The notes below the pieces were generated by a model, which was not told the origin of the DNA, searched no databases, and worked only from the letters and a program-made list of their open reading frames with translations. From Microbacterium hominis NBRC 15708 (GTDB taxonomy: Bacteria; Actinomycetota; Actinomycetes; Actinomycetales; Microbacteriaceae), in NCBI RefSeq assembly GCF_001592125.1, contig NZ_BCWI01000011.1:60036-124035 (forward strand): DNA of 64,000 nt, written 5' to 3'. Position numbers and translations under genes: made by a program. Numbering within the stretch: position 1 is the stretch's first letter; each line of letters opens with the position of its first letter. Shown here one piece after another: positions 55,913 through 63,982 of this stretch.

Positions 55913-56839
55913 ATGCGCCCCCACACTCGACGATCCCTGCCTCTGCTCGCCGCCGCCGTGGTGACCGCGCTCGCCCTCGCCGGGTGCGCGGCGACGGGCA
56001 CGACGCCGGGCTCCTCGTCGTCGGCGAGCGGAACGCACGCCGTGTCGCATGCCCGCGGAACCACCGAGGTGCCGAACGATCCGCAGCGGGTCGTGGTGCT
56101 CGAGCCGGTCGAGCTCGACACCGCCGTCGCGCTCGGCGTCACGCCGGTGGGGGCCGCCGTCGCGAGCAACGTCGCCGGTGTGCCCGCCTACCTCGACGTC
56201 GAGGGCGTCTCCCCGGTCGGCACCGTCCCGGAACCGGACCTCGAGGCCATCGCGGCGCTCCGCCCCGATCTCATCCTGGGCACCGAGTCACGTCACTCGA
56301 AGCTCTACGACCAGCTCAGCGCCATCGCCCCCACGGTGTTCATGGCGTCGCAGTCCGACCCGTGGCAGCAGAACGCGCTGCTCGTCGGCGACGCGCTGGG
56401 CAGGGCGGCGAAGACCCAGGAGCTGCTGACGGCGTTCACCGACCGCTGCGCCGCCATCAAGGACGACTTCGCCCTGGACGGCAAGACGGCGAACATGATC
56501 CGGCCCCGCGACGAGACGACGCTCAGCCTGTACGGCCCCACCTCGTTCGCCGGCAGCGCGCTCGAGTGCGTGGGCCTGACCATCCCCGCCCAGGACTGGA
56601 AGGACGGCATCCAGGCGGACATCTCCCCGGAGAACGTGCGCAGTGCCGCCGCGGACTACGTGTTCGTGACGACGACGGACGTCGACGACCCGAGCACCGT
56701 TCCGGCGGCGATCACCCAGAACGCCGACGCCTTCGGATCGGTCACCCTCGTCGACACGAGCTACTGGGTGTCCGGCGTCGGCCCCAAGGGCGGGATGCGG
56801 GTGCTCGACGACATCGAGCGCTTCCTCTCCGCGCGGTGA
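55913..56839 (+). CDS. iron-siderophore ABC transporter binding lipoprotein
   Basis: A 308-residue FecB/FepB-type protein. The signal is RRSLPLLAAAVVTALALAGC, with lipobox Cys near residue 26, then a Ser/Gly/Thr linker. The fold is seen in EVPNDPQRVVVLEPVELDTA, SPVGTVPEPDLEAIAALRPD and LILGTESRHSKLYDQLSAIA; the C-terminal lobe has VRSAAADYVFVTT. It captures ferric siderophores outside the membrane. ATG 55913 is preferred over an upstream GTG because the signal starts there. First gene of a five-gene unit, all overlapping by 4-8 bases. Confidence 0.93.
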   Translation: MRPHTRRSLPLLAAAVVTALALAGCAATGTTPGSSSSASGTHAVSHARGTTEVPNDPQRVVVLEPVELDTAVALGVTPVGAAVASNVAGVPAYLDVEGVSPVGTVPEPDLEAIAALRPDLILGTESRHSKLYDQLSAIAPTVFMASQSDPWQQNALLVGDALGRAAKTQELLTAFTDRCAAIKDDFALDGKTANMIRPRDETTLSLYGPTSFAGSALECVGLTIPAQDWKDGIQADISPENVRSAAADYVFVTTTDVDDPSTVPAAITQNADAFGSVTLVDTSYWVSGVGPKGGMRVLDDIERFLSAR

Positions 56840-57897
56840 CGGTCGCTGCCGATCGGGGGGCGCGGGCCGCCGCGCTCCCCCCGGCCCTGCCCGACGCCCG
56901 TCGCGGCGCGGTCCGGGCACTCGCCGTCGTCGCGATCGCGGTGATGCTCGCCGTCGCGGTGACGCTGTCGCTCATGATCGGATCCAACCCGATCGGCGCG
57001 CCGGACGTGCTGGCCGTCCTGAGCGGCGGCGGCTCGCCCGACATCCGCTACGTCGTCGCCGAGCTACGGGTGCCCCGCACCGTGGCCGGCCTCGTCGTGG
57101 GCGTCGCGCTCGGCGCGGCGGGTGCGCTCATCCAGGGGTTCACCCGCAATCCCCTCGCCGATCCCGGCATCCTCGGAGTCAACGCCGGGGCGGCCTTCGC
57201 GGTCGCGATCGGGATCGCGGTGTTCGGGCTGCGCGACATGTCCATCCTCGTCTGGCTGTCGTTCGCGGGCGCCCTGGTCGTCACCCTGGGCGTGACCGTC
57301 ATCGGATCGTCCGGCCGGGGCCCCGCCGACCCCCTGCGGCTCACGCTGGCGGGAGTCGCACTCGGAGCCGTCTTCGCGGGCGCGACGACCGGGATGACCC
57401 TGAGCGATCCCGACGCCTTCGATCGCATGAGGGCGTGGCATGCCGGATCGTTGCTCGGGCGCGGCTTCGAGGTCTTGGGACCGGTCCTGCCCTTCGTTGC
57501 GGTCGCGACCGTCGCCGCGCTCGCCCTCGCGCGGGGATTGAACGCCCTCGCGCTCGGCGACGACGTCGCTCGCGCGCAAGGGGCACACGTAGGCGGCATC
57601 CGCGTGGGAGTGGTCGCCGCGGTCACGGTGCTCGCGGGCACCGCCACGGCGATCGCCGGCCCGGTCTCGTTCGTCGGCCTCATGGTGCCGCACGTCGCAC
57701 GCTGGATGTTCGGCGTGGACCAGAGGCGCATCCTGCTCGCATCGATCGCTCTGGCGCCCACGCTCATCCTGCTCTCCGACGTGCTGGGCCGCGTGCTGAT
57801 CGCACCGGCGGAGATCCCGGTGGGCGTCGTCACGGCGTTCGTCGGCGCCCCGGTGCTGATCGCCCTGGCGCGCCGACGACGGGCGACGGCGCTGTGA
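56836..57897 (+). CDS. iron-siderophore ABC transporter permease 1
   Basis: A 353-residue FecCD-family permease with about ten helices. Signatures include RYVVAELRVPRTVAGLVVGV, GALIQGFTRNPLADPGILGV, LGDDVARAQGAHVGGIR and the typical GPVSFVGLMVPHVARWMFG, PTLILLSDVLGRVLIAPAEI. It forms a heterodimer with the next gene product. The GTG start overlaps the upstream TGA in GTGA. Confidence 0.94.
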   Translation: MTVAADRGARAAALPPALPDARRGAVRALAVVAIAVMLAVAVTLSLMIGSNPIGAPDVLAVLSGGGSPDIRYVVAELRVPRTVAGLVVGVALGAAGALIQGFTRNPLADPGILGVNAGAAFAVAIGIAVFGLRDMSILVWLSFAGALVVTLGVTVIGSSGRGPADPLRLTLAGVALGAVFAGATTGMTLSDPDAFDRMRAWHAGSLLGRGFEVLGPVLPFVAVATVAALALARGLNALALGDDVARAQGAHVGGIRVGVVAAVTVLAGTATAIAGPVSFVGLMVPHVARWMFGVDQRRILLASIALAPTLILLSDVLGRVLIAPAEIPVGVVTAFVGAPVLIALARRRRATAL

Positions 57898-58979
57898 GCG
57901 TTGGCATGGCGCGACCCCGCGACGCGGCGGCGACCGCGACCATCGACCGGGGCTATCGCCGGCTCGCGATCGGCCGGAGCGCGCGGCGACGTCACCTGCG
58001 GCTGCGCGGTGTCGTGGTCGCGGCCGGACTCGGCGTCGTCATCGTCGCCGCGGCGGTCGTCGCCCTCGGCCTCGGCTCGTACCCGCTGTCGCCCGCGGCC
58101 GTCGTGGACGTCATCGGCGGCGGCGGCCTCCCTCTCGATCGCACCGTCGTGTTCGAATGGCGCCTGCCGCGCACGCTGGCGGCCATCCTCCTCGGCGCGT
58201 ATCTCGCCGTCGCCGGCGCCCTGTTCCAGACCGTCACCGGCAACCCGCTCGCCAGTCCCGACATCCTCGGCCTGTCGAACGGCGCCTTCACCGGGATGCT
58301 GCTCACGATCGTCTTCGTCTCCACCTCGTGGCCGGCGCTGACCGCCGGCGCCGTCGCCGGCGGACTGGTCACGGCCGCCGCCATCGCCGTGTTGGGAGGC
58401 CGCGTGCGGCAGCAGGGGTTCGGACTCATCGTGATCGGCATCGGCGTCGCGGCCATGCTGGCCTCGGCGAACACCTGGATGCTGCTGCAGGTCGAGCTCG
58501 AGACCGCGATGTTCGCCTCCGCGTGGGGCGCCGGCACGCTCAACGGCGTGACGGGCGCCGCGGTGGCGGGCGCGGCGCTGTGCGGCATCCCGCTGCTGAT
58601 CGCCCTCGGTGCTCTCGCGCCGCGACTGCGGCAGCTGGATCTCGGCGACGACGTCGCCGTCACCACCGGCGCACGTCCGATGCGGGCCCGACGCGGCGCC
58701 CTCCTGATCGGCGTCCTGCTGGTGTCGATCGCGACGGCCGTCATCGGTCCGATCGCGTTCATCGCGCTCGCGGCGCCCCAGATCGCGCGACGCCTGGCGC
58801 GCACGCCGTTCCTGTCTCTCACCCTGTCCGCTTTCGTCGGCGCCGCGCTGCTGCTGGCATCGGACATGATCGCCCAGCACGCGCTGCCCGTCGCGCTCCC
58901 CGCAGGCGTCGTCACCGTGTCCGTCGGCGGCCTCTACCTCGTCTTCACCCTCGTCCAGGAGATCCGCCGCCGTGTCTGA
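57894..58979 (+). CDS. iron-siderophore ABC transporter permease 2
   Basis: A 361-residue FecCD-family permease. A basic N-terminus (RSARRRHLRLRG) leads to helix 1; VFEWRLPRTLAAILLGAYLA, GALFQTVTGNPLASPDILGL, QLDLGDDVAVTTGARPMRAR, IGPIAFIALAAPQIARRLAR and ALPVALPAGVVTVSVGGLYL are family landmarks. GTG 57894 overlaps the preceding stop; ATG 57906 is an alternative. With permease 1 it forms the translocation path. Confidence 0.94.
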   Translation: MSVGMARPRDAAATATIDRGYRRLAIGRSARRRHLRLRGVVVAAGLGVVIVAAAVVALGLGSYPLSPAAVVDVIGGGGLPLDRTVVFEWRLPRTLAAILLGAYLAVAGALFQTVTGNPLASPDILGLSNGAFTGMLLTIVFVSTSWPALTAGAVAGGLVTAAAIAVLGGRVRQQGFGLIVIGIGVAAMLASANTWMLLQVELETAMFASAWGAGTLNGVTGAAVAGAALCGIPLLIALGALAPRLRQLDLGDDVAVTTGARPMRARRGALLIGVLLVSIATAVIGPIAFIALAAPQIARRLARTPFLSLTLSAFVGAALLLASDMIAQHALPVALPAGVVTVSVGGLYLVFTLVQEIRRRV

Positions 58980-59805
58980 CCCCGCCGCCCTCGCCCCGCG
59001 CACCCCGCCGCGCCTGTCCGCCGAGACGATCTCTCTCGGCTACGACGGTGCGCCGATTCTCAGCGCGCTGACCACCCGCATTCCGGACGGCTCGTTCACC
59101 GTCATCATCGGGCCGAACGCCTGCGGCAAGTCGACGCTGCTGCGCGGGCTGTCGCGTCTGCTGCGCCCCTCGGCGGGCGCCGTGGTGCTCGACGGCACCG
59201 ACATCTCCCGTCTGCCCGTGAAGGAGGTGGCGCGCCGCCTCGGCCTTCTGCCGCAGACCGCGTCGGCGCCCGAGGGGATCACCGTCGCCGATCTCGTGGG
59301 GCGCGGTCGCTACCCGCACCTCGGGCTGTGGCGCCAGTGGACGGAGGCCGACGAGGACGCGATCCGCGAGGCGATGACGGAGACGGGTGTCGACGCGCTG
59401 TCGGGGCGTCGCGTCGAGGAGCTCTCCGGCGGCCAGCGTCAACGCGTATGGGTGGCGATGGTCCTCGCGCAGCAGACCGATCTGCTGCTGCTCGACGAGC
59501 CGACGACGTTCCTCGACATCGCGCACCAGATCGAGCTCATGGAGTTGTTCTCCGCGCTCAACCGGGCGGGCCGCACGATCGTCGCCGTGCTGCACGATCT
59601 CAATCATGCCGCTCGCTACGCCGACCACGTCATCGCGATGAAGCAGGGACGGATCGTGGCGGAGGGCGCGCCCGCCGACGTGATCACGACCGAACGGGTG
59701 GAGGAGATCTTCGATCTTCCCAACGTCGTGATCCCCGATCCGGTCACGGGCGGGCCTCTCGTCGTGCCATTGGGCGGTCGGCACACCGGAGCGGAGGCGC
59801 AATGA
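58972..59805 (+). CDS. iron-siderophore ABC transporter ATP-binding protein
   Basis: A 277-residue ATPase of the FecE/FepC type. Walker A is IIGPNACGKSTLLRGLSRL, where Ala-Cys replaces the common Gly-Ala/Ser-Gly; signature [15 protein letters not shown], Walker B LLLLDEPTTFLDIAHQ, switch His in VAVLHDLNHAARYAD. GRGRYPHLGLWRQWTEADED is characteristic of siderophore importers. It overlaps the permease gene by eight bases. Confidence 0.95.
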   Translation: MSDPAALAPRTPPRLSAETISLGYDGAPILSALTTRIPDGSFTVIIGPNACGKSTLLRGLSRLLRPSAGAVVLDGTDISRLPVKEVARRLGLLPQTASAPEGITVADLVGRGRYPHLGLWRQWTEADEDAIREAMTETGVDALSGRRVEELSGGQRQRVWVAMVLAQQTDLLLLDEPTTFLDIAHQIELMELFSALNRAGRTIVAVLHDLNHAARYADHVIAMKQGRIVAEGAPADVITTERVEEIFDLPNVVIPDPVTGGPLVVPLGGRHTGAEAQ

Positions 59806-60683
59806 GCCGTTCGAACGGCGGCGACGAGCGTCCGTGGGAGTACAGCGCCTTCCCGGTGACCGTGGCACGCGTGCGTGACGTGTCCCCGAACTTCCGGCGC
59901 GTCACGCTCTGCGGCGCGGCGGTGCGGCACTTCGCCCCGTGGGGACTCGACCAGCGCATCAAGCTGGTGCTGCCCCTGGCCGGCATCGGGTTCGTCGACG
60001 TCGGTCTCACCCGGGAGCCCACACCGCATCCTCGCGACTGGTACACCCGGTGGAAGTCCCTTCCCGAGGAGCGCCGCAATCCGCTGCGCACGTACACGCC
60101 GTCGGCGATCCGGCCGGAGGACGGCGAGATCGACGTCGACGTCTTCCTCCACCAGCCGGCGGGACCGGCGTCGCACTGGGCGCGGACGTGCCGCCCCGGA
60201 GACGAGCTCATCGTCACGGGTCCGGATGCGCGCTGCGGCTACACCGGGTACGGCATCCGCTTCACTCCCCCGGTCCCCCCGTCCCGGCTCCTGCTGGTCG
60301 GCGACGAGTCGGCCGTACCGGCGATCAGGAACATCGTGCGCGCGCAGCCGCCGGAGGTGAGCATCGAGGTGCTGGCCGACGTCGCGGATGCCGCGGACCT
60401 CCTCGACGACGACCTGAGGGCGAGCACGACGCTGGCGCGCCCCGTGCCGGCCGCGGCGGCGGGCGCGGCGACGGGCGCGGCGCTCGAGGGGCTCGTGCGC
60501 GAATGGGCGGATGCCGAGTCCGCCGCGTTCGGCGGCGCGGACGACGGCGGTTACGTCTGGATCGCCGGTGAGACCGCGGCGGTCGCCCGCATCCGCCGGC
60601 ACCTCACCGCGACGGCGGGCATGGCACCGACGCAGATCTCGTTCCTCGGGTACTGGAAGCAGGGCGGTCCGCTCGTCGGCTGA
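59802..60683 (+). CDS. siderophore-interacting protein (ferric-siderophore reductase)
   Basis: A 293-residue SIP/ViuB-like flavoprotein. The FAD-binding barrel has RRVTLCGAAVRHFAPWGLDQ and the landmark NPLRTYTPSAIRPEDGEIDV; the C-terminal NAD(P)H-type domain has LLLVGDESAVPAIRNIVRAQ and YVWIAGETAAVARIRRHLTA. It reduces ferric siderophore in the cytosol to free ferrous iron. Coupled to the ATPase gene by ATGA, it finishes the import and release pathway. No siderophore synthesis genes are in the window, so foreign siderophores may be used. Confidence 0.93.
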   Translation: MSRSNGGDERPWEYSAFPVTVARVRDVSPNFRRVTLCGAAVRHFAPWGLDQRIKLVLPLAGIGFVDVGLTREPTPHPRDWYTRWKSLPEERRNPLRTYTPSAIRPEDGEIDVDVFLHQPAGPASHWARTCRPGDELIVTGPDARCGYTGYGIRFTPPVPPSRLLLVGDESAVPAIRNIVRAQPPEVSIEVLADVADAADLLDDDLRASTTLARPVPAAAAGAATGAALEGLVREWADAESAAFGGADDGGYVWIAGETAAVARIRRHLTATAGMAPTQISFLGYWKQGGPLVG

Positions 60684-60730
60684 GCGGATGCCGCGGCGCC
60701 GCGCCGCCACGGGGTGCCTATGCTGGGCGC

Positions 60731-61087
60731 GTGAGCTTTCCCACGGCACGGTGGTGCCGCAGTCGGCGTGGCACGGCGTTGTGCACGCGACCGACCGGTC
60801 ACGCGGGGCTGCACAATCGGGTCGGGACGTCGCAGATGTGGTCCGACGCGCAGGCGGACGCGCCGGCGTGCCCGGGCTCGGGCCTCGCCGGCGTGCCCGC
60901 ACCGCAGCTGCCGGACGAGGCGGCGGCCGCGGGCTTTCCCGAGGGACGCTCGCGGTGCCCCGAGTGCGACGGGTTCGTGCCGCTCGTGGCGGGCCGACGC
61001 GCGCCGCACGACCGGTTCCGCGGCACCGATGATCAGCGCGAATCCGCCGGCCGCGCCGAGTGGTTCAACACCTTCGGCTGGCAGTGA
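60731..61087 (+). CDS. Cys/His-containing small protein, function unknown
   Basis: A 118-residue protein. The N-terminal part has WCRSRRGTALCTRPTGHAGL with HNRVG, a C-x(8)-C...H-x-x-L-H pattern; the second half has CPECDGFVPL followed by APHDRF and ends EWFNTFGWQ. The CxxC with further Cys and His residues suggests zinc binding. I do not recognise a named family. GTG 60731 is used without a clear Shine-Dalgarno. It lies downstream of the siderophore operon on the same strand but with a 47-base gap containing GGATGCCGC repeats, so it may be separate. Confidence 0.65.
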   Translation: MSFPTARWCRSRRGTALCTRPTGHAGLHNRVGTSQMWSDAQADAPACPGSGLAGVPAPQLPDEAAAAGFPEGRSRCPECDGFVPLVAGRRAPHDRFRGTDDQRESAGRAEWFNTFGWQ

Positions 61088-61105
61088 GGCACCGCGCGTC
61101 TGCGC

Positions 61106-61315
61106 TCAGGCGCCGAGCTTCTTCGCCGCCTTCTTGGCTGCCTTGTCGACGACCTTACGGGAGCGTGCGCGAGCCTTCTTCAGCGACGGGTCGTCCCACA
61201 GGTGCTTCGCAGCGGCACTGATCTCGCGATAGCGCGCTCGTCCGGCACGCGCGCCGAGCACATAGCCGGCACCGCCGGCGATCACGACGGTCAGCCAGAA
61301 CTTCACTCCGGACAT
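61106..61315 (-). CDS. YtxH-like small membrane protein
   Basis: A 69-residue protein with one N-terminal membrane helix (FWLTVVIAGGAGYVLGARAG) followed by a basic, helical tail: RARYREISAAAKHLWDDPS then KKARARSRKVVDKAAKKAAK. This is the layout of YtxH/gas-vesicle-like small proteins. AGGAGG lies five bases upstream of the ATG at 61315. The upstream open frame ends before this signal. It is downstream of the HAD gene on the same strand, with an inverted repeat (GAATGCC/GGCATTC, 61334-61365) in between. Confidence 0.78.
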   Translation of the reverse strand: MSGVKFWLTVVIAGGAGYVLGARAGRARYREISAAAKHLWDDPSLKKARARSRKVVDKAAKKAAKKLGA

Positions 61316-61412
61316 AGGTCCTCCTCGATCGACGAATGCCCCCAGGCTAGGCCCGGTCGGCATTCATCCCCCAGGGGTTGACAACCTCGACGCCGGCAGC
61401 GCGCAGATCTCC

Positions 61413-62450
61413 TCAGGGACGGTGGAAGGGATCGGCGTACAGCCGCTCCGGCACGCGGAATCCGTAGATCGCACGCCCGGACGCCCAGATCGCCGCCGCG
61501 CCGGCGCGGACGAGGTCGATCGGTCGCGATCCTTCCGACACGATGTGGATGTCCGCCCCGTCGATCCGCACGGCGGCGTCGCGCACGGCCGTCGTGTCGC
61601 CGCGCACGATCGTCTGCGGGTACTCCTCGTGGAGTTCGCGCAGGTCGCCGAGGATGTAGGTGGGGCGCGAGGTGGCCGGCGCCGCGAGCACGTGCTTGGG
61701 ACGATCGATACCCGTCAGCACCAGCACCGAGTCGAGACCGGCCGCCTGGGCGCCGGCGATGTCGGTGTCGAGCCGGTCGCCGATGAACAGCGCCTTCTGC
61801 GCGCCGAATCGCGCGACGGCCTCATCGAAGATCGCGCGCTCCGGCTTTCCGGCGACGACGGCGAGTCGGCCCACCGCCGTGTGAACCGCCGAGACGAGCG
61901 TCCCATTCCCCGGCGCGATGCCCCGCGCCTGAGGGATGGTCCAGTCCGTGTTCGTGGCGATCCAGGGGATGCCGCCGGCATCCTCGGGCGTCGCCAGCGC
62001 GTACGCGGCCTCCGCCAGCTGCTCCCACCCCACGTGGGGGGCGAACCCCTGCACGACCGCGGCAGGTGCGTCCTCCGCACTGCGTGTGACGACGTATCCG
62101 GCCTTCTCCGTCTCGAAGACGAGCCCGTCGCCGCCGACGATGAGGATCGTCGCGCCCGGGGCGACGCGTTCGCGCAGCAGCCGCATCGCCGCCTGCGGGC
62201 TGGTGACGACGTCTTCGGCGCGCGTCGACGTCAGACCCAGCTCACGCAGGTGTTCGGCGACGACCGCGTCGCGACGAGACGCGTTGTTGGTGATGTACCC
62301 GAGCCGTCGCGACGCACCGGCGGCATTGAGGCTGTCCACGGCGTACGGAAGCGCACCCGGACCGGCGTACACCACGCCGTCGAGATCGGCCAGCACGGCG
62401 TCCACGCCGTCCAGGGGCGTGGACGGCGTGCGCTTCGAGAACAGCGCCAT
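61413..62450 (-). CDS. HAD-IIA family phosphatase
   Basis: A 345-residue enzyme of the NagD/PNPase type. Motif I is AVLADLDGVVYAGPGALPYA (nucleophile Asp), motif II LGYITNNASRRDA, the C2 cap lies at about residues 90-190, and motifs III/IV are AKPE-like VAGKPERAIFDEAV and LFIGDRLDTDIAGAQAAGLD. It dephosphorylates small metabolites such as sugar phosphates or glycerol phosphate; the actinobacterial group includes glycerol-3-phosphate phosphatase. Its ATG overlaps the stop of the repeat-protein gene, so they form one unit. Confidence 0.92.
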   Translation of the reverse strand: MALFSKRTPSTPLDGVDAVLADLDGVVYAGPGALPYAVDSLNAAGASRRLGYITNNASRRDAVVAEHLRELGLTSTRAEDVVTSPQAAMRLLRERVAPGATILIVGGDGLVFETEKAGYVVTRSAEDAPAAVVQGFAPHVGWEQLAEAAYALATPEDAGGIPWIATNTDWTIPQARGIAPGNGTLVSAVHTAVGRLAVVAGKPERAIFDEAVARFGAQKALFIGDRLDTDIAGAQAAGLDSVLVLTGIDRPKHVLAAPATSRPTYILGDLRELHEEYPQTIVRGDTTAVRDAAVRIDGADIHIVSEGSRPIDLVRAGAAAIWASGRAIYGFRVPERLYADPFHRP

Positions 62451-63982
62451 CAGTCGTCGGCCGCCTCTGCAGACGTCGCATCCGGGTCGACGGCGTCGAT
62501 GACGTCGGAATCGTCGACGTCGGAATCGTCGACGTCGACGTGCTGCTCATCCTCGTCGAGCGGCAGGGCGATCTCCTCGACCTCGTCGATCTCGATCACC
62601 TCGAGGTCCGCGTCCACGGCGCCGAGAGCCTCGGCGGCGACGTCGGCACGACGCTGCCACTGCTGGGCCTCGTCGAGACGACCGAGCTCCTCCAGCACCG
62701 CCGCTCGCGCAGCGAAGAGGCCCGGACTCCACGTGAACGCACGATCCGGGTCGAGCTCCGGGATGTCGAGCTCCTGCAGCGCTCGCTCGGTCTCGCCGAG
62801 ATCGAGCCGGGCGCCCGACATCGCGATCGCCAGCTCGACGCGCGCCTCGGTGGTCAGCGCAGAGCGGTCGACCGCACGTCCCACTTCGAGAGCACGGTCA
62901 GCGCGACCGACTCCCCGCTCGCTGTCGACGAGCAGAGCGATCTGGTCGTCACGACCGGAGATACGGCGGTAAGTGCGCAGCTCCCGCACCGCGAGGGCGA
63001 AGTCGCCGAGCGCGTAGGCCGTGATCGCCACGGTCTCCCGGACGATCGCGATGCGGCCGGCGCTGCGGGAGGCGGCGAGAGCGTGCTCGTGAGCCAGCGC
63101 GGGGTCGTCGTCGATCAGACGCGCGGCCATCGCCAGGTGACGGGCGACCTGCTCGGCGTTCTCCTTCGAGAGGGTCTTGAGCTCGTTGCGAGCCGATGTC
63201 GGCAGATCCTGAGGGGTGACGTCGTCGGGCAGCTGCGGACCGACGGGGCCGGTGCGGCGCTCCGACCCCTGCGGCGGACGCGACGTCCGCTCGCCGTCGC
63301 GCTTCGCGTAAGGCTTCCGCTCACCGTCGCGCGAGGCGTAAGGCTTACGCTCCCCATCGCGGGACGCATACGGCTTACGGTCACCGTCGCGCTTCGGGTA
63401 CGGCTTCCGCTCCCCGTCGCGCGAGGCATACGGCTTCCGGTCACCATCACGGGGCGCGTACGGCTTCCGCTCACCGTCGCGCGACGCGTAGGGCTTCCGC
63501 TCACCGTCGCGCGACGCGTAGGGCTTGCGCTCACCGTCCCGCGACGCGTACGGCTTGCGCTCACCGTCGCGCGACGCGTACGGCTTCCGCTCCCCATCAC
63601 GGGGCGCATACGGCTTCCGCTCACCGTCGCGCTTCGGGTAGGGCTTGCGCTCACCGTCGCGAGAGGCGTACGGCTTCCGCTCACCGTCGCGCTTCGGGTA
63701 GGGCTTACGCTCCCCGTCACGCGAGGCGTACGGCTTCCGCTCACCGTCGCGCTTCGGGTAGGGCTTACGCTCCCCGTCACGAGACGCATACGGCTTACGC
63801 TCACCGTCACGCTTCGGGTACGGCTTCCGCTCTCCATCGCGCGAGGCATACGGCTTGCGCTCGCCCTCCCGCGGTGGGCGCGACGAAGAGGGACGCTGCC
63901 CTCCGCGCTGCGGGTCCGAGTTCCTCCCACGGCGCTCAGCGTTCGCATCATCCTTGTTGTCGGGATCGCGCTCCTGTGCCAT
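62450..63982 (-). CDS. TPR-like protein with 19 basic decapeptide repeats
   Basis: A 510-residue cytosolic protein. After a charged start (MAQERDPDNKDDANAERRGR) residues ~43-232 consist of nineteen copies of KPYxxRDGxR. Residues ~235-445 are an alpha-helical, tetratricopeptide-like domain: DLPTSARNELKTLSKENAEQ, LAHEHALAASRSAGRIAI and FALAVRELRTYRRISGRDDQ. The final ~50 residues are very acidic (DVDDSDVDDSDVIDAVDPD). The helical domain with an adjacent HAD-IIA gene is known in actinobacteria without assigned function. A long basic, tyrosine-containing disordered arm suggests RNA or polyanion binding. AGAGGAACC precedes the ATG. Confidence 0.85.
   Translation of the reverse strand: MAQERDPDNKDDANAERRGRNSDPQRGGQRPSSSRPPREGERKPYASRDGERKPYPKRDGERKPYASRDGERKPYPKRDGERKPYASRDGERKPYPKRDGERKPYASRDGERKPYPKRDGERKPYAPRDGERKPYASRDGERKPYASRDGERKPYASRDGERKPYASRDGERKPYAPRDGDRKPYASRDGERKPYPKRDGDRKPYASRDGERKPYASRDGERKPYAKRDGERTSRPPQGSERRTGPVGPQLPDDVTPQDLPTSARNELKTLSKENAEQVARHLAMAARLIDDDPALAHEHALAASRSAGRIAIVRETVAITAYALGDFALAVRELRTYRRISGRDDQIALLVDSERGVGRADRALEVGRAVDRSALTTEARVELAIAMSGARLDLGETERALQELDIPELDPDRAFTWSPGLFAARAAVLEELGRLDEAQQWQRRADVAAEALGAVDADLEVIEIDEVEEIALPLDEDEQHVDVDDSDVDDSDVIDAVDPDATSAEAADD
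63287..63856 (-). repeat. nineteen 30-bp in-frame repeats
   Basis: The array encodes KPYASRDGER and variants: KPYPKRDGER-type units (5 of 19 including one ending GDR), KPYAPRDG (2), KPYAKRDG (1) and KPYASRDG (11). The first eight units alternate ASRDG and PKRDG perfectly, so a 60-bp double unit was amplified; the later units are more uniform in ASRDG. Third-position differences are frequent between copies, so the peptide is conserved beyond simple recent duplication. The repeat length is fixed at 30 bp and never breaks frame. Confidence 0.95.

Noticed and set aside
60684..60730. GCGGATGCCGCGGCGCC palindrome as a terminator
   Set aside because: The repeat is mainly the frequent GGATGCCGCGG word. 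There is no stem longer than about six bases with a sensible loop, so I do not call a terminator.
63287..63856. CRISPR-like regular repeats
   Set aside because: Units are contiguous 30-mers without spacers, in frame with a 510-residue protein, and vary at third codon positions. This is a coding repeat, and no cas gene is present.
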